A DNA stretch of 64,000 nt from assembly GCF_964199755.1 (NCBI RefSeq), contig NC_133901.1, positions 5,248,016 through 5,312,015 on the forward strand, in the 5' to 3' direction. This document shows, in pieces, positions 15,101 to 25,800 of the stretch (its first letter is position 1; every line of letters starts with the position of its first letter). A program made the translations under genes and the position numbers. The notes under the pieces are model-generated. The model was not told where the DNA came from. It was given only the letters and a program-made list of their open reading frames with translations, and searched no databases. This DNA comes from Larus michahellis (Eukaryota; Chordata; Aves; Charadriiformes; Laridae).

Positions 15101-18100
15101 GCACGAAAAAATACAAAATGCTTTCTTTCATTAAGACATGGGAAAAAATTTCTTGACAATAGCCCTTTCCTTCCGATGAAGATAAGCTTATGCCCTGCTT
15201 TTAATAAGCATGTTTGTTATAAAGCTATTCTAAGGCACAATGTCCTCATTTGTCTCCTGAAGACACACACAGGGAATAACAAGGAAATCTGATTCAAGCA
15301 CACCACCATATCTGGATGCATCAATTAACTCTATTAACTATTAGCTATAGAAGCACCATTTTTTTAATAATAGGTCTTAATCGGGGACCTGCAAGTAGAA
15401 ATATGCAAATAAACAAGAGAGAGATTGTCCTGAACTACTTTCAGTAGAAATATTGTCATTTATAGCTCCCATAAATATTAATAAAGGATCATTTTATTCG
15501 TATTAATAAAAGGCTTGCTTGAATCAACATCCTGCAAAAGTAAGAATCAGTAAAAGATTAACCATAGGAAGACAGGGAAAATGCAAATGGTAAATCTAAA
15601 CACGAACACTACAGAACAGATTTTAAATATCTCTAGACCTCATCACTACCTTCCCCACCTTTCCTCTGAGATCAAACAGCTTTTCTCATGCCTTTTCTTT
15701 TACAGATCATCCAACAGTCACAACATCCTTTAACAAAAAGAAAACAAACACCACCTACAACCAACCAAATAAACAAAACAAACAAAAAAAAAACAACGCC
15801 AACAGTTAAATGCAACTCAATATTCATATTGTTTTTCACTTCTGAGCTTAAACTTCTCTGGGAGAACAATCAGCTGCAAGAACAGGGACTACACTGCTTT
15901 AGATTTCTCCACCTGTGGCCTAACATAGCTATCACATATTATATATGTGGAAATATACAGATACATAATCGCATATTATCTACATATCCACATATTTATC
16001 ACACACCTGGGTCAGTTATTAAAGCTTTTGACAATGTCTTGTTACAGCTCATGGAAATTAACCTGTACCAGACTCCTGGAGAATTCTGCTGGTTCAGTAT
16101 CATTTCAGTACCGTAACGTGCAGGCACTGCCATTCAGAACAATTTGAAGCATCTCTTTCCCCTGTGGGAGTCTGAGGTCTCAAATTGCCTGCTCCTGCAA
16201 TCTCTTTTTCTGGAAAAAAAAAATGTAACACCAGAAAATGAGCCAATGCTGAAACTGCAAGAAGGGGTGAAAATGCGTTCATAGGCTTAAACCGAAGCTT
16301 TCTTAAGCTGAACACTCTCCTATGTGGAATTTGATCCTTAACAGACAATGAAAGCCACTGAGCTGAAGAACTGACTGGGAAGTGCTCAAGACAGAAAGCA
16401 ATATAAGGAAAGGATGCAAGAACCCAAAAATTCTTAAGAAATTAATTTCCTGGAAATATTTATGGAGGCACATTTTGATTTTACAATTAAAATGGAAATC
16501 TCTCCCCCCACTTTTCCTACTCACATAAATGTATTAAAATTAAGAAAAGAAGCAAGTTTAACATGTATCATGAAAGGACTGTCAGTATTTTTCATTTGCA
16601 CGAAATCAAAGTGAAGGTGGGCAAAGCATTAGTAACCTATGCCCTTAACTATATTAAAAGTCTAACCTACATTGCAGCCTGCACAGTTAAAACGGTGCAA
16701 AATCTGTGTCAGGCACTGAAAGAACACAAGCTAGCAGTTCTAATCATGACGGAAAAAGGGTTCTTCAAGTTTGTTGTTTGGTTGGTTTTGTCTCTTTTTT
16801 TTAAAAATCAACAACATTAATTCTACAGGATTCCTAGTGCACAAGCACTGTATTATTCCTACCTGTTCTCTACTGCTACAATACAATCCTCCCCATGTGT
16901 ATTAATGATATAATACCTTCTTGTACTGAACTGACAAAAAGCATATACAACAAATGAGATAAGACAAAAGGTAAATTTTGAATAATATTAGAAAACTGAA
17001 ATGGTTGTAATTACAGATGCTGTTCAGTACCACACATTTGAAGCTGCTACACTTTGTTACTCTATCAACAAAAAAGTATGTAAACATCTGGTATAAAAAT
17101 GCAATTCCTAAGAACTCACTCAGGAGCCTCTGTTATGGACACTGCACAGATTACGGTAACTCTTTAAAACAGGTAAGACTATTTTCAGCATTTTAAACAA
17201 CCAGCCCTATGAGAAAGATAAGCGTGGCTTACCTGAGAGAAGGAAATACCTGGATAAACTCAACCTAATGTCCTAATTCCCAAGTCTCTGGGAATTCCCG
17301 TCCTCTTATTCTCACAATCTCTGTTCATTTTAGGAAAACTTTCCTTCCTGGTTTTACATATTTCATGAATTTAAGATAAAGAATTACCACTGCACGGTTG
17401 AATGAAACAAAGACCCTTCAAAGAGTTCTTCATGAAAGCCTTTGTCTTGGCTGAGAAAAGCAATTAGGCTCTGGGCCAGACTCAGGGATGTTTTGGGGAT
17501 TCAGGTTCGGCTCTTTGCTCAGCGTCTCCAGCCCCAAGGGAGTATCCTGACTATCGGATTCCCAGCCATTTCAAGAAAAAAATCTGTGCTTCTGCGTTGC
17601 TGGTTTTTTTTCTTTAACCAGAAATGCTTCTGGAAGTTGGAAAGACCTTCCTAGCAAGACTTTCACAATAATTTCTACAACCCACTTGAATGCTTCTATT
17701 AGAAAGAAATTAAGAGAGATTAACATTTCCTGATTAACACTATTTCCCATTAAATCCTCTATCCTGCTCTAATCTTGAGACAGTTTATTTGACAACAGGG
17801 GAAAATACTGCCTCTGATATCAGCATTTAGATCCTCAGTCTCCAAGTCATTTCAATGTAAGTGCAGGTAAAGTGCTTTGCTTCAATACCCACTTCTTGAT
17901 AGTGCCAGTCTGAGAAGAAGGCATGAGACCTTCCGTTGTAAGGAAGTGGAGAGAATAATTTGTTTAGATCTCAAAATAAATCATGACTAAGGCATTCAGC
18001 TTGTTAGTTTGTTGGTATTCACAATGGTTAAGCAACACCCTATATGACTCAGAATCGTTATTAAAAGTAAATGATAATTGCATTAACTGATAAAAAGTCC

Positions 18101-19649
18101 ATACCCGAGACTCAAAAGAAACATTCCAGTGTCTGGGAAATTATTACCTAATATATAAGTGTCATGAGCCAGCATTCCTGCCCAACATAGCAGTTTTCTT
18201 CCTCACTCCCACAACCCTGAGCTGCTTTCTCGCTCTTCTTGCACCATAGCCTCCCTGTGCTAAAGCAAGAATTCATGTGATTGCATGTGGAAATGATCAA
18301 GATTAAAACCAACCCAGCAGAAGAAAAATAAATGGTTTTAACCCAGAACACTTCACACTTTAGTTCACTGCCTGACCAAATGAACACTTCTGCCAGCCAA
18401 TAGCCAGGGGCATCACCACATCCTTAAGAAATGGTGGATTAAAGGGACTGTAAAACAAAGAGCTTAGAATTTCATGTACTATTACTTTGACAGTGTTTCA
18501 CACGTCCTTTAAAGCCACAGATTGTGCCAGTCTCTACAGTACTTCTACAGACTTCTGTCAAAAAAAGCCCCAAAGCAGACACAAGCCAAAAATCAAACTA
18601 GGTAGCAAATACCAAATGCTCAGCTTGGTTTCTACACCTCTCCTTAAAATGATAACACTAGAGATAAATAGTGTAAATACAATAAATCTTTTCTTGTACT
18701 TAATACAGCTAACTGGAAGGAAGCTGTCGAGAGAAGCATGTGTTCAACCTTAACCCAAAAAACGCAACCTACGTTTTTTTCTGCTTAGATCACCTCCTCT
18801 CAGACTTCATGGCCCAATGAACCACTTTCAACCCTTGCACTCCAACTTTTAAAGTCAGGTCCTGTAACTGTTACTATTTAATAGGAAGTTGTGCACCCAA
18901 AGCAGAACACTTCTTCTGCCTTATATGTTATTGTTGGAGAGATGCTGAATTAGACAAGCGACGTTCAGATTTTCACTGCGCAGACCTCTTGTACGTTTTT
19001 TACAGCAGAAGCACAATTGACAGTAGACGTATCTTAGTTCTCATTCACAGCCTTCCTCGGAAGCCACTTAGTCCCCGGGAAGCAGCTTAAAAATTTATTA
19101 AATAGGTTTTTCATCCAAACATCCTCTTCCTTTAGAACTCATTATCACTTAACATGCAGAGACAGGGACCAAAGCTGGACCCCGAACGTATATTTTTAAG
19201 TGTGAATTTTGGGATATGTCCCCCAACAAAGCGTTATGAAGGAAAATACGTTTATTACTGACAGCAGGTCAACAACCAGGGCCTGGGGGTGCGGGGGCCG
19301 CGGGGTGATAGAGGCCCCTCAGGTACATCCCTGTTTACCGCTGAGGCCACGGCAGGAGGAGGGCGATCCGGGGGCGCTCGGCGCGGCTCGGCCCGGCCCA
19401 CCGGCCCCGCTCGCCTCAGCCCCGGCCCCCCAGCCCCTCTCCCGGCCCAGCCCACCGGCCCCGGCCCCCACAACCCTCTCCTCACGCCGGCCGCCGCCTG
19501 CCCGGACCCGGCCGCCCCCGCGCCCTCACTCACCCCTTGTAGTAGGCTTTCACCCGGACCTGGTGGGCGCTGTCCCCGCCGAGTCCGCCCCCTCCGCCAC
19601 CCGGAGCCGACATGGTGCTGTTGCCGCTGCTGTCCCGCTGTGTCGGCAT
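11..19649 (-). CDS. PRKCI: Atypical protein kinase C iota, N-terminal part (exons 1-10, cut by left edge)
   Basis: Serine/threonine kinase of the PAR6-PAR3-aPKC polarity complex, acting at the apical cortex and tight junctions. CDS join, minus strand, in transcript order: 19649-19534, 12249-12128, 7406-7317, 5988-5938, 4757-4672, 3514-3374, 2563-2509, 1773-1715, 1264-1088, 108-11. All junctions are GT/AG and the frame is continuous: 995 nt, 331 residues plus 2 nt. Visible parts are a PB1 domain (about 29-110), pseudosubstrate RRGARRW (131-137), and a C1 zinc domain with H146, C159, C162, C176, C179, H184, C187, C195. The kinase P-loop is GRGSYAKV from G266, with the ATP-binding lysine K288 in AMKVVKK. 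The family is about 590-600 residues, so the catalytic and activation loops lie off the left edge. It is iota rather than zeta by close match to remembered human PRKCI. The start is supported by MPTQRDSS, shared with human. It is divergent to PHC3, as in human 3q26. Confidence 0.97.
1088..1264 (-). CDS. PRKCI: PRKCI coding exon 9 (kinase glycine loop and lysine)
   Basis: Exactly 59 codons (241-299), containing the P-loop GRGSYAKV and the catalytic lysine in [10 protein letters not shown]. It ends NDDE before a GTAGGC donor; acceptor ATAG. Confidence 0.97.
1715..1773 (-). CDS. PRKCI: PRKCI coding exon 8 (hinge)
   Basis: Residues 221-240, [19 protein letters not shown], differing from human in one visible residue (H for Q). 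Acceptor CTAG, donor GTGAAG. Confidence 0.95.
2509..2563 (-). CDS. PRKCI: PRKCI coding exon 7 (variable hinge)
   Basis: Residues 203-221, [18 protein letters not shown], in the hinge between C1 and kinase. It is less conserved than the surrounding exons. Acceptor GCAG, donor GTAAGA. Confidence 0.93.
3374..3514 (-). CDS. PRKCI: PRKCI coding exon 6 (C1 domain)
   Basis: Exactly 47 codons (156-202) carrying seven zinc ligands: C159, C162, C176, C179, H184, C187 and C195. The C1 is of the atypical class, which does not respond to diacylglycerol in this family. Acceptor CTAG, donor GTAAGT. Confidence 0.96.
4672..4757 (-). CDS. PRKCI: PRKCI coding exon 5 (pseudosubstrate, start of C1)
   Basis: Residues 127-155, including the autoinhibitory pseudosubstrate RRGARRW and the first zinc ligand of C1, H146 in GHTF. 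Acceptor TTAG, donor GTGAGA. Confidence 0.96.
5938..5988 (-). CDS. PRKCI: PRKCI coding exon 4 (linker)
   Basis: A 51-nt exon giving [16 protein letters not shown], the linker between PB1 and the pseudosubstrate. Acceptor GCAG, donor GTAAGT. Confidence 0.96.
7317..7406 (-). CDS. PRKCI: PRKCI coding exon 3 (PB1 OPCA motif)
   Basis: Residues 80-110, with [20 protein letters not shown] followed by NKDSELLIH. Together with DEEGD from exon 2 this forms the acidic OPCA face of PB1. Acceptor CCAG, donor GTATGG. Confidence 0.96.
7407..12127 (-). other. PRKCI intron 2
   Basis: A 4.7-kb AT-rich intron. A poly(T) tract near 8030-8050 and a small degenerate repeat near 11191-11237 are the only local structure I noticed. 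The open frames here have no recognisable protein. Confidence 0.6.
11191..11237 (+). repeat. Short degenerate direct repeat
   Basis: The nonamer AATCACTGC occurs at 11191, 11211 and 11225, with partly similar spacers. It is a small local duplication with no evident function. Confidence 0.5.
12128..12249 (-). CDS. PRKCI: PRKCI coding exon 2 (PB1 domain)
   Basis: Residues 39-80, reading from [13 protein letters not shown] to KWIDEEG. This is the centre of PB1, which binds PAR6 and p62. It is flanked by a CAG acceptor and a GTAAAT donor, with phases 2 in and 1 out. Confidence 0.96.
12250..19533 (-). other. PRKCI intron 1
   Basis: A 7.3-kb first intron. It contains one half of a diverged repeat pair (18158-18200) and AT-rich low-complexity sequence near 15936-15985. 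No coding sequence was recognised. Confidence 0.6.
18158..18200 (+). repeat. Diverged dispersed repeat, copy A
   Basis: Matches 21709-21751 in the same orientation at about 34 of 43 positions, mostly transition differences. The match fades on both sides. Probably a fragment of an old interspersed repeat; family not recognised. Confidence 0.45.
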
Positions 19650-20470
19650 CCCCCCCTCCCGGCGGCGGGCGGCCCGGCCCGGGGCGGCGGGCGGGCGACG
19701 GGACCGGGCGGAGGCGGCGGGGGTCGCGCAGCTGCCGCCGTCCCTCGAGCGCGCCGCGGACCCGCCCCCTCCTCACGGCGCCAGCCCAGGGCGGGCGGGA
19801 CCACGCCGAGTGAAAGGGGTGTAAGCACTGGGATGGGGCGGGGAGCGCGGAGCCGTGCGGCAGGGGACCACGGGCGCTGCCCCACGGGGAGGCGGAGGCG
19901 GTCCGGGAGCAGCCGATCACCGGCTGTGCCGCCCGGGGAGGGCGGGCGCCACGCCTCGTCTGTGTGTGTGTGCTCCCCCCCGGCGCGGTATGTGGACTCT
20001 TCCCCGCACACACCTGCGGAGCGGAATGCTCCACGCCGAGGCGGAAGGGGGGAGGCAGCCGGCAGGAAAGGCGGCTGAGCTGGTATATCCAGCTGCCACC
20101 TCGTTGGCCCCTCTCCTCCCTTCCCTGGCAGTTGGTACAGCCCACCGCCAGGCACGCTGGGACTGCCGGGCGGCAGCACCGCCCTGGCGCCGGCGCGGCT
20201 GGGTCCGCGGCCTCCTTCGGCAGCGGCTCATCCTGCGGGGCTTCACCGCAGCCGGGAGAGGGGCGGAGGAGGAACGCCATCGTTTCACTTAGGTACAAAC
20301 AGGACCCCCCTACGTGTGAGGGTTAAGAGCTCCGAGAGAGCCGCCGCCGGGTCTCGCTGGGCCGTCGGGTAGGACCAAACTCGTCTGAGGGCCAGGACCG
20401 GCAGCCCTGGGCACCTCTCGCTGGCTCCTTGGCCATCAGCTTCGTGCCGTGACCCCGCCGCCAATTTTGT
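19290..20470 (-). promoter_or_regulatory. PRKCI: PRKCI CpG-island promoter and 5' UTR region
   Basis: A sharp rise in GC and CpG density over PRKCI exon 1 and upstream of it, in otherwise AT-rich DNA. No TATA box is obvious. The transcription start cannot be placed by eye; it should lie upstream (rightward) of the ATG at 19649. Long overlapping open frames on both strands are what stop-poor GC-rich DNA gives and are not taken as genes. Confidence 0.75.
19534..19649 (-). CDS. PRKCI: PRKCI coding exon 1
   Basis: Encodes residues 1-38 plus two bases of codon 39: MPTQRDSS, a glycine-rich stretch, then [10 protein letters not shown], the first strand of PB1. Donor GTGAGT follows at 19533. A second in-frame ATG at codon 13 has A at -3, while the first has a G run before it. 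Both methionines also exist in human, so either could be used. Confidence 0.95.
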
Positions 20471-22321
20471 CACCACCAGCCCCGTTTGAGAGGAGCCACA
20501 GAGAATTCGGGGTTTTAACACAAAGCGGAATTTTAACGCAGAGCTGCTCGGAAGCAATAGCACTGCGTTTCTTACGACTGTTGACTAAAATATTTTCTAT
20601 AAGGATTCTAAAGGTGAAGTTTTAATTACCATGTATCAAGTGGCTAAGATATTTTTAAAGAGATATTTCTAAGAAAGAAACAGGAAGGATGTTTTTTTAA
20701 CTAAGGGGGCGATAGGAGTTGGTTAACAGAAGGTATTTTATTAAAACTGTTAATCATAAACCACCTTATCACTGCAAGGAGTATTTCCTTCCCGCTTTGC
20801 CTATTTGATAACACATATTTACATTGCCCAACACTTCCTAACAGATGGATGTTTCTGGCAGTCCTAAAACATAAGGAACCTTTGTTTTCTTCTCTTACAG
20901 TAAAACCAATTTCAATCGGCATCATACATGGATATTTTTATCAGAGCAGCACAGAGTTCAGCTTTTCCGTGCTCAGTTACAGGCTGCTACGCGAGATCAG
21001 CACTTTCTAATCCACACACTTTGCTCTTTCTCGTGCTAGCAAATACAGTAAAATAATTTAAGGCCCTATTTGGTGTTTGCCTTAAGTGTGGTTACAAAGC
21101 ACAGAATTCTTTTTCATGCTACCTGACCTTCCTGCAGTGGTTGGCTGGGGTTTTTTTCTCCTCAGAAGAAAGTTATTTGCTCCACCCAGCTTCCAGGCAG
21201 TCTTAAATCCTTTCTGAGCATCAGGAAGTACCTTGCTGTATCTACTCACCCATATCTTGCACCAGGACTTCCAATGTGTTTTCTGTTTTCTACCAGATCT
21301 CCAAGGGTATTTCAGCATGAGTCTTCACCTTCCCTACACCTCCTTCTTTTTTAACCTATGAGAATTCCTATTTTCGCCTACAGAATCATCATCTGATCTT
21401 TTATACAAACAAGGCATCCTCATTAGAGCTGGTAAATTACCACTACTTGTCACAGGTAGTCCACCTGTGGTCAGTGTAACTGCTTCATCCTGCAACAGTT
21501 TAAGCTCATCTATAATGCTTTGGAAGGTATTTGAGTTTTATAAGACACTTGCTGAGGTTCTTTTCTTTGCAAAATACTTATGTATCCCAACTAGCTGCTA
21601 GACATCTGGCAGTTGTTTTCCCCCTTCATATCCAACTGTCAGTTTTTAATTATCGATTTTTAGCCAATTTCATTTTCACTCACACAACTGGTTCTCTGTC
21701 AAATATTTAGTGTCAGGAGCCAGCACTTCTGTCCAATGTAGCTGCTTGCTTCTTGTATCATTGAGAATACAAGGAAATTTGAAAATACTAGTATGCCTGG
21801 AGGCTACAGAATAATGCTATGCAATTCGAAGATACAGAAGGTATTTCTTCATCACAGAAAGACATTTTGTGAAGAGAGAGGTGCCAAGTTTGTCAAGATG
21901 TCCCATGTAAGATTCGAATTAGGCTTATGTGGTATAGTGGCTACTTGTCTTTGTGGAGGTTGAGCTTTGCTTATTTATGCCAGGTAATACACAGGAGCTG
22001 CTACCACCTACAGACAGGAATTAATTCATCTCTGAACAATTAAGGTTAATTTAGAGGGAGAATTGGTCTTCCCCATGGCAGGGAAAGGCTCGAGAGCCAA
22101 CATTTTGTAGGAAGGCACCGAAAGCTAAGTTAACGGAGCTAAAAGACTCTTCTGTTTCATATCCCTCAGAGAAGTTCACCACCAGTGTCCTGGTTGGAGC
22201 TGCTGAGATCCTTGAGCAGCCAATGTGGAAAAGCACTATGAGTAGATATTTCCCTGACTAACCTCTCAACAGCACTCTCAAATCATCACGTATCATTTCC
22301 CTACTATGGCAAAAGCATGAG
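20471..22321. other. Intergenic gap between divergent promoters
   Basis: About 1.85 kb of AT-rich DNA holding only repeat copy B. I see no exon or RNA gene. Confidence 0.55.
21709..21751 (+). repeat. Diverged dispersed repeat, copy B
   Basis: Partner of 18158-18200. It lies in the AT-rich gap between the PRKCI and PHC3 promoters. Confidence 0.45.
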
Positions 22322-22490
22322 ATTGCCCAGAGAAGCTGTGGCTGCCCCATCCCTGGAGGGGTTCAAGGCCAGGTTGGACGGGGCTCTGAGCGACCTGGCC
22401 TGGTGGGAGGTGTCCCTGCCCAGGGCAGGGGGGTGGAACTAGATAGTCTTTATCGTCCTTTCCAACTCTAACCATTCTATGATTCTGTGA
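22322..22490 (+). mobile_element. CR1 LINE 3'-end fragment
   Basis: Carries the characteristic CR1 tail: GAGAAGCTGTGGCTGCCCC, a segment ending in GGTTGGACGGGGC, and the terminal ATTCTATGATTCTGTGA. CR1 insertions are typically 5'-truncated, and only about 170 bp remains here. It lies about 270 bp upstream of the PHC3 TISU-like site. Confidence 0.92.
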
Positions 22491-22762
22491 AGAAAGCTTA
22501 TTTGCCACAGCCCCTAGGAACATATCGCTCAACTCTGCCGCTCCCACAGGAAAATTGCAATTGTCCCTGCTGCCACACAGCGCCGCGGGCCTTGAGGGAG
22601 GCCAGGCCCCTCACCCCAGCAGGGCTACTGCTCCCCACCACAACCTCCCTGCACTACCGTGAAGCCACTCGTTCCCCCACCACGACCCAGAAGGGCCGGC
22701 GGTGCCGGCCGCTGACAGCCCAGGCCCGGCCTCACCTCACGGACGACGCCCAGCTCCAACGA

Positions 22763-22774
22763 CAACATGGCGGC
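22763..22774 (+). promoter_or_regulatory. TISU / YY1 element, exact consensus
   Basis: CAACATGGCGGC fits the published TISU consensus SAASATGGCGGC at every position. TISU elements couple YY1-driven transcription with initiation from very short 5' leaders. The ATG at 22767 opens a frame that differs from the PHC3 frame. Confidence 0.55.
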
Positions 22775-22851
22775 GGGCGCCGTCACGTGCCCGGCGGCGG
22801 CAACGGCGGCGCCCAACGCGCCTGCGCGGCGCCTCCCCCTGAGGGAGGCGA

Positions 22852-22863
22852 GAAGATGGCGGA
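22852..22863 (+). promoter_or_regulatory. TISU / YY1-like element at the MAEAE start
   Basis: GAAGATGGCGGA matches TISU at 11 of 12 positions. Its ATG (22856) begins MAEAE, the same five residues that I recall opening human PHC3. Confidence 0.5.
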
Positions 22864-22869
22864 AGCGGA

Positions 22870-25800
22870 GTGAGCGGCTTGTCCGAGGCGAGTCTCCCGG
22901 CGGGACGCGCGGAGGAGGGGGAGCGGCAGCGGCAGGCCCCGGCCAGGCCGTGGCGGGGCGGGGCGCGTAGGCGGGGACCCGCGCCCTGACAGCACCCCGG
23001 CGGCGGGCCAGCCCCCGCGGGGAGCGGGTGCCTCCCCTCCCGCCCGCCTTTCCTCCCTTCCCGGTAGCGCTGGGCCGGAGCGCGGCCGCCGGTTGTGGCG
23101 GCGGAGGAGGAGGGGCTGGGCGAGGCCGCGGCCCGGTGCGGCGGGCTGAGGGGACGGGCCGGGCCGGCCCGCGGCGGGGAGCGGCCGCCGAGGGGCCTGG
23201 CCGCTGCCTGAGGAGCCGCTCCAGGGTTCCCTTAGCGCCCCGGGCCCCGGCTGCCCCCCGGCTGGGCCGCTCCGTGACGGTTCGCAGCGGCAAGTTGCAC
23301 CGCGAGGCGTGGGTTGTATTTCCACAGAGCACTGTTTTAAATTTCCTTTTTTTAAAGAAAAATACAGAACCCCAAGGTTTGGGTAAGGTTGGCCTATACT
23401 GTAGCTGGAGTGGGGGGAAAGAGAGAGGGTTTATTTTGGAGCCTTGGGTCACATACAAAAATGCCCATAGGGGTTAGACTTTTCCTTTATTTTCTGTGTT
23501 TTGTACCCTTGGAGTAGTAAGGAGAGGTCGTGAATGGAAAGAGTAAGAATAAACTGTATATCTTAAGAAAAAAAATCCCAAATACCAAACCTATTTTCAA
23601 ATACCAGTTATGGTTGCAGATTGGCAGCAGTGTTAGTTATTACCATGATGTTTACCAAAAGCCAAACTCTCTAAAACAGGAGTAGTGACATTCATATCCA
23701 CTGTGAAGGTAGTTTAATGTTATTAGTATAGAATAGCAGGTATTTTTTTACTTTAGTTATTTGCTTTGACCAAAAAATATAGAGAACAAAACTTCTGAAT
23801 ATTTACATTAAGCACAGTGTAATTTGAAATTATGTGGTATCTCATACTGTTACTGCTTGAATAAATACTTATTTTCAATATAGTTTTTTGTTGTGCTTTG
23901 TGTTTTGGGCTTGCTTAAATGTGTAGTGGTTGTTTAAAGTTGTGTTTTCTAAAACTTACTTTGCATTAGAGGTTCTTTTGAGTTAAAGTTGCTCACAGGC
24001 AATATCATTCTAAGTTCTTCATCGTATATTTAACAAAATTAATTTTACTATAAGTTAGGAGTTTTGCCTTTTTGATAGCGCTGAGTGCTCAATGAACAAT
24101 TTCCGATCATTATTTTCAATTGTACCTGAGAGGGTTTTTTTTATAACTAGAAGTGATCTCTACATATACAGCATTGTAAAGCAAAGCTGTAAAGGCAGTT
24201 TGATTTTAAGCCTGTATTGGTTTTTATGCTTTCTGTCATAAAATACCCATTTACTGAATTGTAATGGATTCTTGCTTCCCTTGCTAAAAACAACCATATT
24301 TTGTGTATTTCCTCTTCTCCCTTAAGCATTCCACTCCTCACATTAAGAGAGGGGAGGTTTCTAACAAGTGTCATCTGTTGAAGCACATTACAGCTCCTTC
24401 AGCCGAGAGAGGGCACGCTGTTTCTGCGTGTTGGTGCTGTGCTGCCTGGTGTTTGCGTGGCGGCAGTTCCGAGGGGTGGCAAGTAGCCGTCTCATCTCGG
24501 CTGGAAGTGAGGTGTTAGAGGAGGAACTGAGATGCAGCTCAGCGCCACGCTACGCTGAACAAAAGTTTAGGAGCTCTTTCTTATTTTCCTTGTACATCCA
24601 ATGCAGGAACATAGTGGCAAAATTATTTTTGGAAATGAGACACTTTCAGCTACAGGATTAACAGCTCTCACAGGGTGAACTTCTGATGGAATAGCTCGTA
24701 GAGTGGGTTAAATTGTAACTTCTCACTAATAATACATCCAAAATGTGGCTGAGAACGAAGGAAATCAAACATCCAATGTTGTTTTCTTAGGCTAATTTAA
24801 CTGGTTGCATAACTCTCTGCTAAAACGAGCTAGACAAGTTGAAGGTGTAAATATTTTGATGCGCTTTTAATGTCCTCTGGAGGAGAGAGGATTTTTTTCA
24901 AGGTACTTTTCATTAGCATTATGTGAAATTAATGTAAAGTTTTTAGAAGTGATGTTGGTTTTGTTTCAATTGAAGTGGTTAACCATCTATGTTAGCTTGT
25001 GCTCTAATGTAGGTAGACAAATGACATCAATGATGCACAACAGATCCAGATTTTTAACAAAACAAAACCATATTTTTTTCTTCAGTTCTAGTAGTAGGGA
25101 TCTTTGCTTTTAAAGCATGCTTTGTTGCCATGAATTTTCTTTGATGGCAAAACACATGCAAGATACAATACAATGATAGGCGTGAGGTCCTTAGGTGATG
25201 GTGTATCTATTAAAGTTTAGTTCGTAGAATCTGTTGGGTTGGAAGGGACCTTTAAAGGTCATCTAGTTATTCCAAGTACTTGGGAACTATGGCATCGCGT
25301 GCAGTTCTCTACTTGCAAAGTAGTGTTTTGAGAGGTGAAGATAGCAGCAGCAGCCTCCAGCATTGCATTCTGCTTTCGGCTGTGTGACTGGAAACTCCTA
25401 ATTGTGTTCCTGTTTGATGCAGCATCCAATGGGCGGTTTGTTAAGCACTTGGCAATGATACTTTTTTCCTAGTATGTTGCAGCTCTCTCAACGATTATTT
25501 TTCTGAGCCCTTCTTTATTGTAAAAAGGAAACAAATCTCCTGCCCACCCGTTTTTTTTAACATCCTTTTAAAAGCAATAAACAGCAACTGTGCTATTTCC
25601 TGTTAATCATAATACTAATACTGAAAAAGAAACTAAAGTAAGCACCCCTCATATATTGAGATATGTGATTCATTCAGTTTTAAAGACGTCATTTTGGGAG
25701 AGAGACTGTACTCTGCAACAGAGGGAAGACTCATAAGGTTGGGGAGGAATCATCAGAGATGCTTCAAATAGGTAGTTTCTTCCTTGGCTCTTGCTGTATT

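Larger units (their letters stand above)
22763..22869 (+). other. PHC3: PHC3 probable first exon (5' boundary uncertain)
   Basis: The segment ends with ATGGCGGAAGCGGA followed by the donor GTGAGC at 22870. Reading MAEA plus two bases matches the start of human PHC3 as I remember it (MAEAEFKDHS). Spliced to the acceptor at 26217-26218 it enters exon 2 in a frame one base off the main PHC3 frame, so its coding role here is unclear. The upstream ATG at 22767 would give a 44-codon frame ending at 26248-26250, overlapping the Met at 26240. Confidence 0.6.
22690..23290 (+). promoter_or_regulatory. PHC3: PHC3 CpG-island promoter
   Basis: A GC-rich, CpG-dense block spanning the probable PHC3 start. 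It contains the E-box CACGTG (22784-22789), an NRF1-like GCGCCTGCGC run near 22818, and two YY1/TISU-like ATGGCGG elements (22763-22774 and 22852-22863). No TATA box is evident, consistent with a broad housekeeping-type promoter. Confidence 0.8.

Noticed and set aside
15688..16147. 142-codon frame in PRKCI intron 1
   Set aside because: Begins in an A-rich low-complexity tract and contains Lys/Thr/Asn filler; no homology recognised.
19255..20298. Long open frames on both strands (up to 347 codons) around PRKCI exon 1
   Set aside because: They overlap in several frames within a CpG island, where stops are rare. They carry low-complexity Pro/Arg/Gly sequence and no known domain. Only the short PRKCI exon 1 frame has homology.
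22625..23458. 277-codon minus-strand frame over the PHC3 promoter
   Set aside because: Same GC-rich artefact; Pro/Arg/Ala-rich with no recognisable protein.
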